Source of the DNA: Elusimicrobiota bacterium
GTDB lineage: Bacteria; Elusimicrobiota; Elusimicrobia; Elusimicrobiales; UBA9959
Assembly (NCBI GenBank): GCA_016207645.1
Contig: JACQPH010000111.1
Span: forward strand, 1-36,743
Length of the DNA: 36,743 bases
Direction: 5' to 3'
The translations under genes were made by a program, and so were the position numbers. A model generated the notes under the pieces. That model saw nothing but the letters and a program-made list of their open reading frames with translations. It ran no database searches and was not told the origin of the DNA. This document shows, one piece after another, positions 30,335 through 36,743 of the stretch. How positions within the stretch are numbered: the first letter of the stretch is position 1; the number at the start of each line of letters is the position of its first letter.

Positions 30335-31990
30335 ATGCTCTGGTTCAAGATCAAGCTCTTTCTTCAGCGTCACTGGGTGGGCCTCGCCGTAGCCGCCATC
30401 GTCGTCATAGCGGTGCTCTTCCCGATCTGGTACCTCGCCGGGGTGGAGGAGAACACCCGCCGCTACATCATCAGCATGAACGTGGCCAGCATGCCCTGGA
30501 TGGTGCTCAATACCGTCATCTTCGTGGGCTTCCTGTACCTGATGCAGTCCGGCGGCCTGAGCGCGCTGAAAAAGACCAAGATAGACGCCGCCGCGGTCAA
30601 TATCAAGTTCTCCGACGTGATAGGCCTGACCGAGGCCAAGCGCGAGGCCTGGGAAGTGGTGCAGCTCATCAAGGACCGCACCCGCGTGAAGGCCATAGGC
30701 GGCAAGATCCTCAAGGGCGTGCTGCTGGTGGGGCCTCCGGGCTGCGGCAAGACCCTGCTGGCCAAGGCCGTGGCCACCGAGGCCGGCGTGCCTTTCATCT
30801 CCATCTCCGGCTCCGAATTCGTGGAAGTCTTCGTGGGCGTCGGCGCCAGCCGTGTGCGCAAGCTTTTCAAGCAGGCCAGGGAATACGCCCAGGCCCACGG
30901 CTCCTGCATCATCTTCATCGACGAGGTGGAAGTGATAGGCCGCAAAAGGGTGCTCTACGACGCCTTCGGCGGCGGCTCCGAGACCAACAGCACGCAGAAC
31001 CAGCTGCTGGTGGAGATGGACGGCCTGGATTCCGCCGCCAACGTGGTGGTGTTCGCGGCCACCAACGCCCTGGAGGACATCCTCGACGACGCCCTGCTGC
31101 GGCCGGGCCGCTTCGACCGCAAAATTTTCGTGGGGCGGCCCAACCTGGAGGAGCGGGAGGCCCTGTTCGGCTACTACCTGGGCAAGGTGAAATACGCTCC
31201 CGAGGTGGATGTGCCGCGCCTCGCCCGCAAGGCCGTGCATAAGAGCCCGGCCGAGATAGAGAACATAATAAAGGAAGCGGCTCTTATCGCGGCCCGTAAC
31301 ACGCGCGACCTGATAACCTATAAGGATTTCAGCGAGGCCATCGAGCGCGTGGAGCTGGGCGTGGCCCACCGCCTGAGCCTGAACCCGCATGAGCGCGAGA
31401 TGACCGCCTTCCACGAAGCCGGCCATTTGCTGGCGCTTTACCTCACCCATCCCACCAGCGACGTGTTCAAGGTCTCCATCCTCAACCGCGGCGGCGCGCT
31501 GGGCGTGGTGCATTCCACCCCCACCGAGGAGATCTACGCCTCCGACGCCAATACCCTGCTGGCCCATATCCGCACCTCCCTGGGCGGCTACACCGCCGAG
31601 AAGATAAAGTACGGCGTCACCACGGAAGGGGTCAGCGCCGACTTCGCGAAGATCACCAGGCTGGCGCACGACATGGTGTGGAAGCTCGGCATGGGCAGGT
31701 CCGGCTTCCTGGGGGATTTTACGGCCATCCCGCAGCATGAGCGCTCCGGCGATATAGGCACCGAGCTGAACCGGGAAGCCCAGGCTATCATAAAGGAGCA
31801 GTACGCCGTCGTGGACGCCCTGCTCAGGGAGAACTGGCCGATAGTCGAACGCTTCGTCAAGGAGCTCCTCGCCCGCGAGGAACTGGATTATGACGAAATA
31901 GCCGCTATCTTCAACGAATACGGCAAGCCGCCGAGGCCGCTGCAGAAAGGGCAGGCGCCGCTGCCGCCGCCGCGGCTCCCACCCCCTTGA
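30335..31990 (+). CDS. ftsH: FtsH-type AAA+ zinc metalloprotease lacking the periplasmic domain
   Basis: 551 residues, shorter than the usual ~610-650. Two membrane helices (about 14-36 and 50-70) are separated by only ~15 residues, so the periplasmic FtsH domain is absent. The AAA module is intact: Walker A GPPGCGKT (133-140), pore loop [18 protein letters not shown], Walker [15 protein letters not shown] and the arginine region [10 protein letters not shown]. The protease has the zinc motif HEAGH (360-364), and the later GGYTAE and [13 protein letters not shown] hold the third ligand Asp. It should degrade membrane proteins using ATP. Standing 8 nt after a TadE-like gene in a pilin locus, it may clear pilin or assembly proteins and may not be the housekeeping FtsH. 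A Pro-rich tail closes it. Confidence 0.9.
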   Translation: MLWFKIKLFLQRHWVGLAVAAIVVIAVLFPIWYLAGVEENTRRYIISMNVASMPWMVLNTVIFVGFLYLMQSGGLSALKKTKIDAAAVNIKFSDVIGLTEAKREAWEVVQLIKDRTRVKAIGGKILKGVLLVGPPGCGKTLLAKAVATEAGVPFISISGSEFVEVFVGVGASRVRKLFKQAREYAQAHGSCIIFIDEVEVIGRKRVLYDAFGGGSETNSTQNQLLVEMDGLDSAANVVVFAATNALEDILDDALLRPGRFDRKIFVGRPNLEEREALFGYYLGKVKYAPEVDVPRLARKAVHKSPAEIENIIKEAALIAARNTRDLITYKDFSEAIERVELGVAHRLSLNPHEREMTAFHEAGHLLALYLTHPTSDVFKVSILNRGGALGVVHSTPTEEIYASDANTLLAHIRTSLGGYTAEKIKYGVTTEGVSADFAKITRLAHDMVWKLGMGRSGFLGDFTAIPQHERSGDIGTELNREAQAIIKEQYAVVDALLRENWPIVERFVKELLAREELDYDEIAAIFNEYGKPPRPLQKGQAPLPPPRLPPP

Positions 31991-32015
31991 AATTCCGCGT
32001 TTCCTCTGCTATAAC
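31987..32015 (+). promoter_or_regulatory. Promoter before the Cys-tailed membrane protein
   Basis: TTGAAA (31987-31992), 17 bp, TATAAC (32010-32015). It starts at the stop codon of the FtsH-type gene. The downstream bases tataacattagggtgaaa resemble those after the promoter at 28150-28178. The leader to the ATG at 32106 would be about 85 nt. Confidence 0.75.
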
Positions 32016-32105
32016 ATTAGGGTGAAATAAAGGCCTCGGAGATGGTTACCCTACCAGTCCCCGGACCTTAAGTTTTATTTGTTGTTTTCCGTGATTGGAG
32101 GTTAT

Positions 32106-33581
32106 ATGCCTTCCGATGAAGAAAAAGAAGCCGCTGAAGAGAAAGCAGCCCCGGAGCCGGAGATAGTGGACCTGGGGTCGGCCGCGCAGGCCGCTCAGGA
32201 CGCGGGGTCCGAAGGACAATATAGTTCTTCCGGTATGCCGTTATCGGGAGACGAGACCCCGGAAGAAGAAGCCGGGGAAGAGCCCGAAGAAGAGCAGGAG
32301 ACCCCCGCCGAAAAAAAAGAAAAAAAATTCTGGCTGTTTTCATTGGGGCTGGTGCTGCTGCTGCTCGCGGGCGGCGGCTATTTCGCCGTCACCGGCATGC
32401 GCCAGGCCGCGCATAAGCTGGGCGGCGGTTCCGATTTCGAGAAGCTTTCGGCCAACAGCACCGTTTACGACGGAAGGGCGGCCGGCGCGGCCGCCGCCGG
32501 GAACGCCGATTATTTCCCGCCGGACGAGGAGAACGCCGGGGCCCGGGTCCAGGAGAAGCCTAAAGGAGACAGGGTAAACCCCTCTTTGATGCGCACAAAG
32601 GAAGAACTGCTTGCCGGGGCCTCCGGAAAGCGCGCGGCGCAGGGCGCGGCCTACGTTCCGGAGCGGGAGGATATAGAGGAGTCCCGGCCTTCGGCGGCTC
32701 CGGCCGGGCAGGCCGCTATGGCCGAGAGATTGCAGGCCAAGGCGGCTTTCAACACCTTCAGAACGGGCTCCGGGGGCGCTAAAAATTCGCCTTCGGCCGC
32801 TTCCGGCGCAGCAGGGGCTTTCCAGGGCAGCGGCGCCGTCATCGGCAGGGCCACGGAACAGCGCGAGACGAATTCCTCCACGCCCAAAGGGGCGGCCCGC
32901 GGTTCGGTGGTGGAGGGGCTGAAAAGCGCTTTCAGGGCCTCCTTTTACGGCGCCCGCGTCGCCTCGCACGACACGGCCAGGGGCTGGATAGCCAGGACTT
33001 TCGACGGCACGCAGGAGGCCACCACCGCCATAGAGTACGACGAGAAGATGCGCGCCAAGCTGGACAGGGTGAACCCGAACGCGATCCCCGGCTTCCTGCG
33101 GGAGCAGGACGTGAGCGCGGCCGAGGCCAAAACGCTTTCCGTCTCCAAGGTGGCCAAGCCGAAAATGGACAAGGAAGGCACCAAGGAGGCGCTGGCCGAG
33201 GACAAGGACTACCAGGCGAAAAAAGCGGCCGGCGGGTTTTCGGGCAGCATGATCAACGGCATCTTCAACGGCCTCTCCGGCCCGCCGAATGACGACAAGG
33301 GCGCTCCCCCCGGTCCTACCGACGACGAGGACGATGATATGGACCTCTTCTCCAATCCCGAAGACGAGGCCGACCTGAACTCGCTCGGCCTGAGCGAATA
33401 TATGGAATCCACCGGCTTCGGCGAGGAATGCGGCTGCAGCGAGGCGGCCCCCTGCTGCTGCCTGCCGCAGAACACGGTCAGCCAGAATTGCCCCATGTAC
33501 GGGCCCTTTCTGCCGAACGACCCCTGCGGCGCGGCTATGTACGGCGCCGCCGCCGGCGGCGTGATGGCCGGACAGCAGTAA
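32106..33581 (+). CDS. Membrane-anchored low-complexity protein with Cys-rich tail
   Basis: 491 residues from the ATG at 32106, which has GGAGG 5-9 nt upstream. An in-frame TTG at 32079 lies before that ribosome-binding site. I recognise no family. Residues 1-74 are very acidic and cytoplasmic (EEEAGEEPEEEQETPAEKKE). One membrane helix (75-95, FWLFSLGLVLLLLAGGGYFA) exports the rest. Residues ~100-440 are Ala/Gly/Ser-rich with charged stretches and a DDEDDDMDLF patch. The end has seven Cys in about 35 residues (C442 onward: CGCSEAAPCCCLPQNT, then NCPMYGPFLPNDPC). It could be a pilus-associated or metal/thiol-binding envelope protein. It has its own promoter and lies directly after the pilin/FtsH locus. 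Confidence 0.7.
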   Translation: MPSDEEKEAAEEKAAPEPEIVDLGSAAQAAQDAGSEGQYSSSGMPLSGDETPEEEAGEEPEEEQETPAEKKEKKFWLFSLGLVLLLLAGGGYFAVTGMRQAAHKLGGGSDFEKLSANSTVYDGRAAGAAAAGNADYFPPDEENAGARVQEKPKGDRVNPSLMRTKEELLAGASGKRAAQGAAYVPEREDIEESRPSAAPAGQAAMAERLQAKAAFNTFRTGSGGAKNSPSAASGAAGAFQGSGAVIGRATEQRETNSSTPKGAARGSVVEGLKSAFRASFYGARVASHDTARGWIARTFDGTQEATTAIEYDEKMRAKLDRVNPNAIPGFLREQDVSAAEAKTLSVSKVAKPKMDKEGTKEALAEDKDYQAKKAAGGFSGSMINGIFNGLSGPPNDDKGAPPGPTDDEDDDMDLFSNPEDEADLNSLGLSEYMESTGFGEECGCSEAAPCCCLPQNTVSQNCPMYGPFLPNDPCGAAMYGAAAGGVMAGQQ

Positions 33582-33620
33582 ACGCGCCGTTCTAAATAAC
33601 GCTATGGAGTTGTAACTGCT

Positions 33621-33670
33621 CACCCCCCTCCCTTCCCTCCCCCCTCGAGGGGGAGGGTTAGGGTGGGGGG
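33621..33670. repeat. Purine/pyrimidine palindrome in the gap before the S41-like gene
   Basis: cacccccctcccttccc, then tcccccc, on the left and gggggagggttagggtgggggg on the right pair around a cccctcgagggg centre, giving a stem of over 20 bp. There is no T-run after it, so it is not a standard terminator, though it may act as a bidirectional stop. It differs from the heptanucleotide hairpins, but its units (gggaggg, ttaggg) are similar in style. Confidence 0.8.
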
Positions 33671-33708
33671 CGCTTTCCAAAGAACCTAAGTAGTTATATG
33701 GAGTTTTA

Positions 33709-34827
33709 ATGAGGAAATCATACCTGCTGCTGCTCCTCCCTTTCGCCGCGGCCTGCTCCGGGAAGCTTCCCGAACAGGAAGTCCTGAAGATCTTCTCCCG
33801 TCACAGCTACGAGGAACATTCCCCGCAGCGGCTCTCCGGCCTGCTGAAAGAAAAGGGGGCCGGCGGCCTCAGGGACCTGGACCGGCGCGCGCTGGTGCTG
33901 AAGGCCAGGCGCCCGGTGAAGGCCAGGGGCCCCGGGATCAGCGTCTGCTCGGGCCTCCTGGTGGGGTTGCGCCCGGACGGGCTCTGTATCCTGAAGGTTT
34001 TCAAGGACTCGCCAGGCGCCGCCGCGGGCCTGCGCGACGGGGACCGGGTGCTGGAGCTGGACGGCGAGCCGGCTTCCCCGGACGCGGCCCTCAGGCGCCT
34101 GAGCGGGAGCGCCGGTTTCACGCTGAAGGTTGGGCGCCCGGGAGCGGCCGGGCCTTTCGAGGCGAAAGTCTCCCGCGAGGACTTCTTCTTCCCGCCGAAT
34201 TTCGGTTTTTACGACAGGCGGACCCGCACGGCCTTTCTGCGGCTAGGCCTTTTTTTCGAGGGTTCGGCGGCACCGGTGCTGGACGGCCTCGACGCCATGC
34301 GCCGCCTGGGCGCGGCGAACCTGATCCTGGACCTGCGGGATAATCCGGGCGGCGTGCCGGCCGAAGCCGCGGAAATGCTCAAGGCCTTCGCCCCGAAGGC
34401 GGGCCGGGTTCTCGAGGTCAGGTCGCGGCATAAGGGCTATTCCGCCCTTTACGAGGCCGCCGGGAAGGGCCGCTTCGCCGGCCTGAGAACGGCCGTCCTG
34501 GTGAACTCCGGCACTTCCATGGCCGCCGAGGTTTTCGCCAGGTCCCTCAAAGAGATCTCCGGTACCGTTCTTGTGGGTGAGACCACGGCCGGCAGCGTTT
34601 CCCTGGTGCGCGCCTTCAGCCTCGGCGACGGGCGCGGCCTGGAACTGACCGTGGCGAAGCTGTTCCCGCCCTCCGGCCTGGATATGGAAGGGAAAGGGGC
34701 GGAGCCTGACCTGAAGGCGGGCGGGAAGATCCCCGGCCGCGTCTGGGATGATTCCCGTGAGACCGCCCTGCTGGGGGACGAGGCTTACGCCGCTGCCGGC
34801 CTGTTCGCGGCCGGCAAAGCCCCTTGA
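33709..34827 (+). CDS. S41/CtpA-like lipoprotein lacking catalytic residues
   Basis: 372 residues. A lipoprotein signal (LLLLLPFAAAC) gives an N-terminal lipid anchor. A PDZ domain spans about 75-150 (ILKVFKDSPGAAAGLRDGDR, then VLELDGEP). The C-terminal processing-protease fold follows (YDRRTRTAFLRLGLFFEG, NLILDLRDNPGGVPAEAAEM, TAVLVNSGTSMAAEVFA, VGETTAGS). In active members the nucleophile is the Ser four residues after the first Gly of the G-S/T-A-S-A-S-E motif, with Lys 25 residues on. Here these are Met271 and Ser296, so the Ser-Lys dyad is lost. It probably binds C-terminal peptides without cutting, unless another residue serves. The TGA stop overlaps the -35 box of the next promoter. 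Confidence 0.8.
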   Translation: MRKSYLLLLLPFAAACSGKLPEQEVLKIFSRHSYEEHSPQRLSGLLKEKGAGGLRDLDRRALVLKARRPVKARGPGISVCSGLLVGLRPDGLCILKVFKDSPGAAAGLRDGDRVLELDGEPASPDAALRRLSGSAGFTLKVGRPGAAGPFEAKVSREDFFFPPNFGFYDRRTRTAFLRLGLFFEGSAAPVLDGLDAMRRLGAANLILDLRDNPGGVPAEAAEMLKAFAPKAGRVLEVRSRHKGYSALYEAAGKGRFAGLRTAVLVNSGTSMAAEVFARSLKEISGTVLVGETTAGSVSLVRAFSLGDGRGLELTVAKLFPPSGLDMEGKGAEPDLKAGGKIPGRVWDDSRETALLGDEAYAAAGLFAAGKAP

Positions 34828-34851
34828 CAGGCAACCGTAAGCCATTAAAAT
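34824..34851 (+). promoter_or_regulatory. Promoter candidate at the S41-like gene end
   Basis: TTGACA (34824-34829), 16 bp, TAAAAT (34846-34851). It is about 160 nt before the ATPase gene at 35011, and two further promoter-like pairs lie in between. Confidence 0.55.
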
Positions 34852-34904
34852 CGCGTTTACTACTACTTATTCCTGCCTACTACACCAGCTTCTTGGTTAA
34901 TTAT

Positions 34905-34965
34905 TTGACAAGATGTATGGCATCTTGTCTAATTGCTTGACAAGATGTAGGTTTTGTTGTATATT
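34905..34965 (+). promoter_or_regulatory. Tandem promoters with overlapping operator before the ATPase gene
   Basis: Two promoters each have TTGACA and 17 bp: TTGACA 34905-34910 with TCTAAT 34928-34933, and TTGACA 34937-34942 with TATATT 34960-34965. The palindrome gacaagatg-tatgg-catcttgtc (34907-34929) fills the first promoter, and a third half-site gacaagatg (34939-34947) overlaps the second, 32 bp on. This is a typical repressor-site arrangement. Confidence 0.7.
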
Positions 34966-35010
34966 TTTCCTAATCATGGGTAAGAGGTTAAAAGGAGGCG
35001 CTTTATTGAC

Positions 35011-36213
35011 ATGGACCTGATAAAGCTGTTCGAACTTGATAAACTCGCTAAAAAAGAAGCCGGACGATTTAACAAGCGCCGCCGCCTTTATGAAGTCATT
35101 CTTAACACGGCAGGCAGGGCATTCACCGGTATAGTCGGGCCGCGGGGCGCGGGAAAAACTGTGCTTCTCAGGCAGTTCGCGCTTGGAGATGCTGATTCCT
35201 TCTATCTATCTCTTGACACCTTCGCCGGCGCGGACCTGTTCGCGCTGGCAAAGACGCTGGCCGGGAAATACGGAGTTAAAACGCTGCTTCTCGACGAGAT
35301 ACACTTCTTAAAGGGCTACGAAGCCGCGCTCAAAAGCATTTTTGACTTTCTTGATCTGCGCGTCATCTTTACCAGTTCCGTGGCGCTCTCCCTCTTTGAA
35401 TCCGCGCAGGATCTGTCCCGCAGGGTAAAACTGCGTTATCTTTATCCGTTCTCGTTCAGGGAATACCTCTATTTTAAGGAGTCGGTATTGCTGGAGCCGC
35501 TCAAGCTCGACGAGATAGCGCGGAATGCGTGGACGTCCGGGCATATGCGGCAAGGCTACCTCTTTGACGAATATCTTAAAGGAGGGCTTTTCCCTTTCTC
35601 CCTGGAAGAGCCCGACGCGCTGCCTATCCTGGAAAACATCCTGGAAAAGATAATAACCCGCGACATCCCCGGCGTGGCGGGGCTGCGCAGCGATGAGATC
35701 GGCTCCATAAGCAACCTGGTGAGGTTTGCGGGTAAATCCGCGCCGGAAGACATAAACTATTCCACCATAGCGCGCAATATCGGCGTCACTAAATACAAGG
35801 CGGAGCAATATGTGCGCCTGCTGGAGAGGTCCTTCGTCTTGAACCCGGTGCTGCCCGCCGGGACCAATGTGCTGAGGGAGCCGAAGGTTCTTATGTGCCT
35901 GCCTTTCCGCCTGCTCTACCGGAGTTATGAGGACGCGGCGGGCGGGCTTCGCGAGGATTTTGCGGCGCAGGCTCTGCGGATGCGCTGCGGCGGGCTGCAC
36001 TACCTCAAGTCCACCCGCGGAGAAAAAACCCCGGATTTTCTCGTCGAAGAAGACGGAAAGGATTTTGTGGTGGAGGTCGGCGGGAAAGGTAAAGGGCTAA
36101 GCCAGTTTAAGGGTTACCGCGCGGAGTCAAAACTTATACTAAGCCATTCATTGGAGGCCGCGGGAATAAAAAAACCTTTATTCCTGCTCGGGTTCCCGCC
36201 AGACCAGCGGTAA
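35011..36213 (+). CDS. AAA ATPase with DUF4143-type C-terminus
   Basis: 400 residues. Walker A GPRGAGKT (43-50) and Walker B LLLDEIH (92-98) belong to the AAA_14-type ATPase, with sensor-like VIFTSSVALSL. The C-terminal half has the DUF4143 layout, including DINYSTIARNIGVTKYKAEQ, YVRLLERSFVL and a nuclease-like ending TPDFLVEEDGKDFVVEVGGK. Such proteins are frequent, often laterally moved, and poorly understood. Codon use here is less GC-biased (many TTT, CTT, AAA, TAT and GAT codons) than in all upstream genes, which supports recent transfer. GGAGG lies upstream at 34996-35000, 10 nt before the ATG. The gene has its own operator/promoter region. A toxin-like or mobile-element maintenance role cannot be tested here. 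Confidence 0.85.
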   Translation: MDLIKLFELDKLAKKEAGRFNKRRRLYEVILNTAGRAFTGIVGPRGAGKTVLLRQFALGDADSFYLSLDTFAGADLFALAKTLAGKYGVKTLLLDEIHFLKGYEAALKSIFDFLDLRVIFTSSVALSLFESAQDLSRRVKLRYLYPFSFREYLYFKESVLLEPLKLDEIARNAWTSGHMRQGYLFDEYLKGGLFPFSLEEPDALPILENILEKIITRDIPGVAGLRSDEIGSISNLVRFAGKSAPEDINYSTIARNIGVTKYKAEQYVRLLERSFVLNPVLPAGTNVLREPKVLMCLPFRLLYRSYEDAAGGLREDFAAQALRMRCGGLHYLKSTRGEKTPDFLVEEDGKDFVVEVGGKGKGLSQFKGYRAESKLILSHSLEAAGIKKPLFLLGFPPDQR

Positions 36214-36283
36214 GCGCGTTCTCCGGAGGCGGGCGCCTTTATGAGATATGGGGTGTCTTGCTCTGTCAAGACCTGCGTGGGCC

Positions 36284-36311
36284 TTGACAAAAGCTTTTTA
36301 TCTGCTATAAT
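36284..36311 (+). promoter_or_regulatory. Strong promoter of the structured RNA region
   Basis: TTGACA (36284-36289), 16 bp, TATAAT (36306-36311), both boxes at full consensus. Transcription would begin near 36318. No credible CDS follows for over 350 nt, so it drives a long leader or a non-coding RNA. Confidence 0.85.
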
Positions 36312-36317
36312 ATATTT

Positions 36318-36657
36318 GCGGAGCGGTGTAGTGCCTCGCCCATCTGGCTTGGTAGTGCGCAGGTGCGGTGCAGTTGCGGGTAGTCGCGGTCGCAGACAGA
36401 CGCGGTGCGGTGTGAGGCGCGGTGTGTGTCCCAGATGGGCGAGGCGTTTGGTTTTAAGTATCCGATAATAGCAAAGCCGGCTAAAGCCGGCGGCGCAAAG
36501 CTAAGACCCGCTAAATACGCGGGGGTCAGGCTGCCGAAGATGAAAGACCGTCCGGTTCTTGCCGGCCGCGTTGGAACGGATTTAGGCCGTTTCTGCTGTC
36601 TTCGGGGTATCAGCCCGTCACCGGGTTAAGGCGGAGAGAGCAGAGGCGGTCTTTTTT
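36318..36657 (+). ncRNA. Long structured leader / non-coding RNA
   Basis: The 530 nt after the ATPase gene hold no supported gene until a possible start at 36673. From the promoter, three parts follow. First, a 15-bp perfect stem gcctcgcccatctgg (36333-36347) / ccagatgggcgaggc (36431-36445) encloses a GC-rich 83-nt loop with repeated gcggtg. Second, a riboswitch-like domain lies at about 36459-36541. Third, a hairpin-rich expression platform ends in a T-run at 36651-36658. Read-through might reach the ATG at 36673. Confidence 0.65.
36459..36541 (+). promoter_or_regulatory. Candidate c-di-GMP-I (GEMM-type) riboswitch aptamer
   Basis: The order of elements fits the GEMM class. AGCAAAGCC (36470-36478) is followed by a hairpin gccggc-taaa-gccggc, then the hallmark GGCGCAAAGC (36492-36501), a second hairpin gacccgc-taaata-cgcgggggtc, and the closing AGGCTGCCGA (36528-36537). 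The conserved GACGCAAAGC segment of the class is matched with one change. The first loop is TAAA rather than GNRA, which weakens the call. The assignment is from memory of the consensus. Confidence 0.5.
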
Positions 36658-36658
36658 T
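36543..36658 (+). terminator. Terminator with competing antiterminator
   Basis: ccgtttctgct (36587-36597) pairs with agcagaggcgg (36639-36649), including two G-U pairs, directly before tctttttttgg, forming a terminator. The same 3' strand (cggtcttt, 36647-36654) is also a perfect partner of aaagaccg (36543-36550), right after the riboswitch-like domain. Two exclusive pairings of one strand are what a transcriptional riboswitch needs. Confidence 0.6.
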
Positions 36659-36672
36659 GGGCGGGAGGAAAA

Positions 36673-36743
36673 ATGTTCTGCGCGGCTAAAGACGTAGAAA
36701 CATATTCCTGGCGGGTTCCGGCCCGTCCACATCCATATAATAT
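36673..36743 (+). CDS. Possible start of a gene cut by the window end
   Basis: GGAGG (36664-36668) stands 4 nt before an ATG, and the frame stays open for the remaining 23 codons (MFCAAKDVETYSWRVPARPH, then PYN). No family is recognised. The position after a leader with a terminator is where a controlled gene would begin. The tract is too short to prove coding. Confidence 0.2.
   Translation, partial: MFCAAKDVETYSWRVPARPHPYN

Noticed and set aside
36241-36629. Small open frames of 74-75 codons after the ATPase gene
   Set aside because: They overlap the consensus promoter, the 15-bp stem and the riboswitch-like domain. Their products are Arg/Gly/Val-rich with no ribosome-binding site.
36318-36657. 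RNase P RNA, tmRNA, SRP RNA or 6S RNA
   Set aside because: I looked for their conserved core sequences and saw none. The GCAAAGC pattern and the terminator fit a riboswitch leader better.

Overview
This window is high-GC bacterial chromosome, densely coded and almost entirely on the + strand. The gene content fits a member of the Elusimicrobiota or a neighbouring phylum: several PorV/UPF0164-type outer-membrane proteins, a large secreted protein built from FlgD-like repeats, and a Tad/Flp pilus set with unusual domain fusions. This placement is inference from gene content and style. No rRNA or tRNA marker is present.

Layout. (1) 147-4293: a leaderless solute-binding-protein-like protein, a GAF-GGDEF diguanylate cyclase and a PorV-like barrel with a coiled-coil tail. 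(2) 4545-10656: a membrane-anchored coiled coil with a propeller-like tail, a secreted protein with six FlgD-like repeats, and a PorV-family protein. (3) 10660-19626: the main Tad locus, with two Flp pilins, TadE, CpaB, a minimal secretin, a TadZ-TadA (CpaE-CpaF) fusion ATPase, TadB with a secreted N-terminal extension, TadC and a periplasmic TPR protein, ending in a clear terminator. (4) 19829-28045: a signalling block with a kinase-less HAMP/PAS sensor, a small membrane protein, an OmpR-type regulator with a dead receiver, a lone receiver, a secreted thioredoxin-fold protein, a Cache-HAMP histidine kinase, a receiver-kinase hybrid and a LuxR-type regulator. (5) 28207-33581: a second pilin locus with an Flp-like pilin, TadG-like and TadE-like pseudopilins, an FtsH-type AAA protease lacking the periplasmic domain, and a Cys-tailed membrane protein. 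(6) 33709-36213: an S41-protease-like lipoprotein without catalytic residues, and a DUF4143-type ATPase with different codon use and its own operator/promoter region. (7) 36214-36743: a strong promoter driving a structured, riboswitch-like leader RNA that resembles the c-di-GMP-I (GEMM) class.

The likely theme is surface-appendage assembly (Tad pilus) controlled by two-component signalling and possibly by c-di-GMP, with a cyclase at the left end and a candidate c-di-GMP leader at the right end. No prepilin peptidase (TadV/CpaA) is visible, so it must lie elsewhere.

The most unusual non-coding content is two families of intergenic inverted repeats. One is about 120 bp with nested stems, and its outer stem shows compensatory changes between copies. 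The other is a set of hairpins whose arms are degenerate heptanucleotide repeats (GGNTRAA-like). They bracket gene starts, and in three genes one arm is translated as part of the secretion leader.
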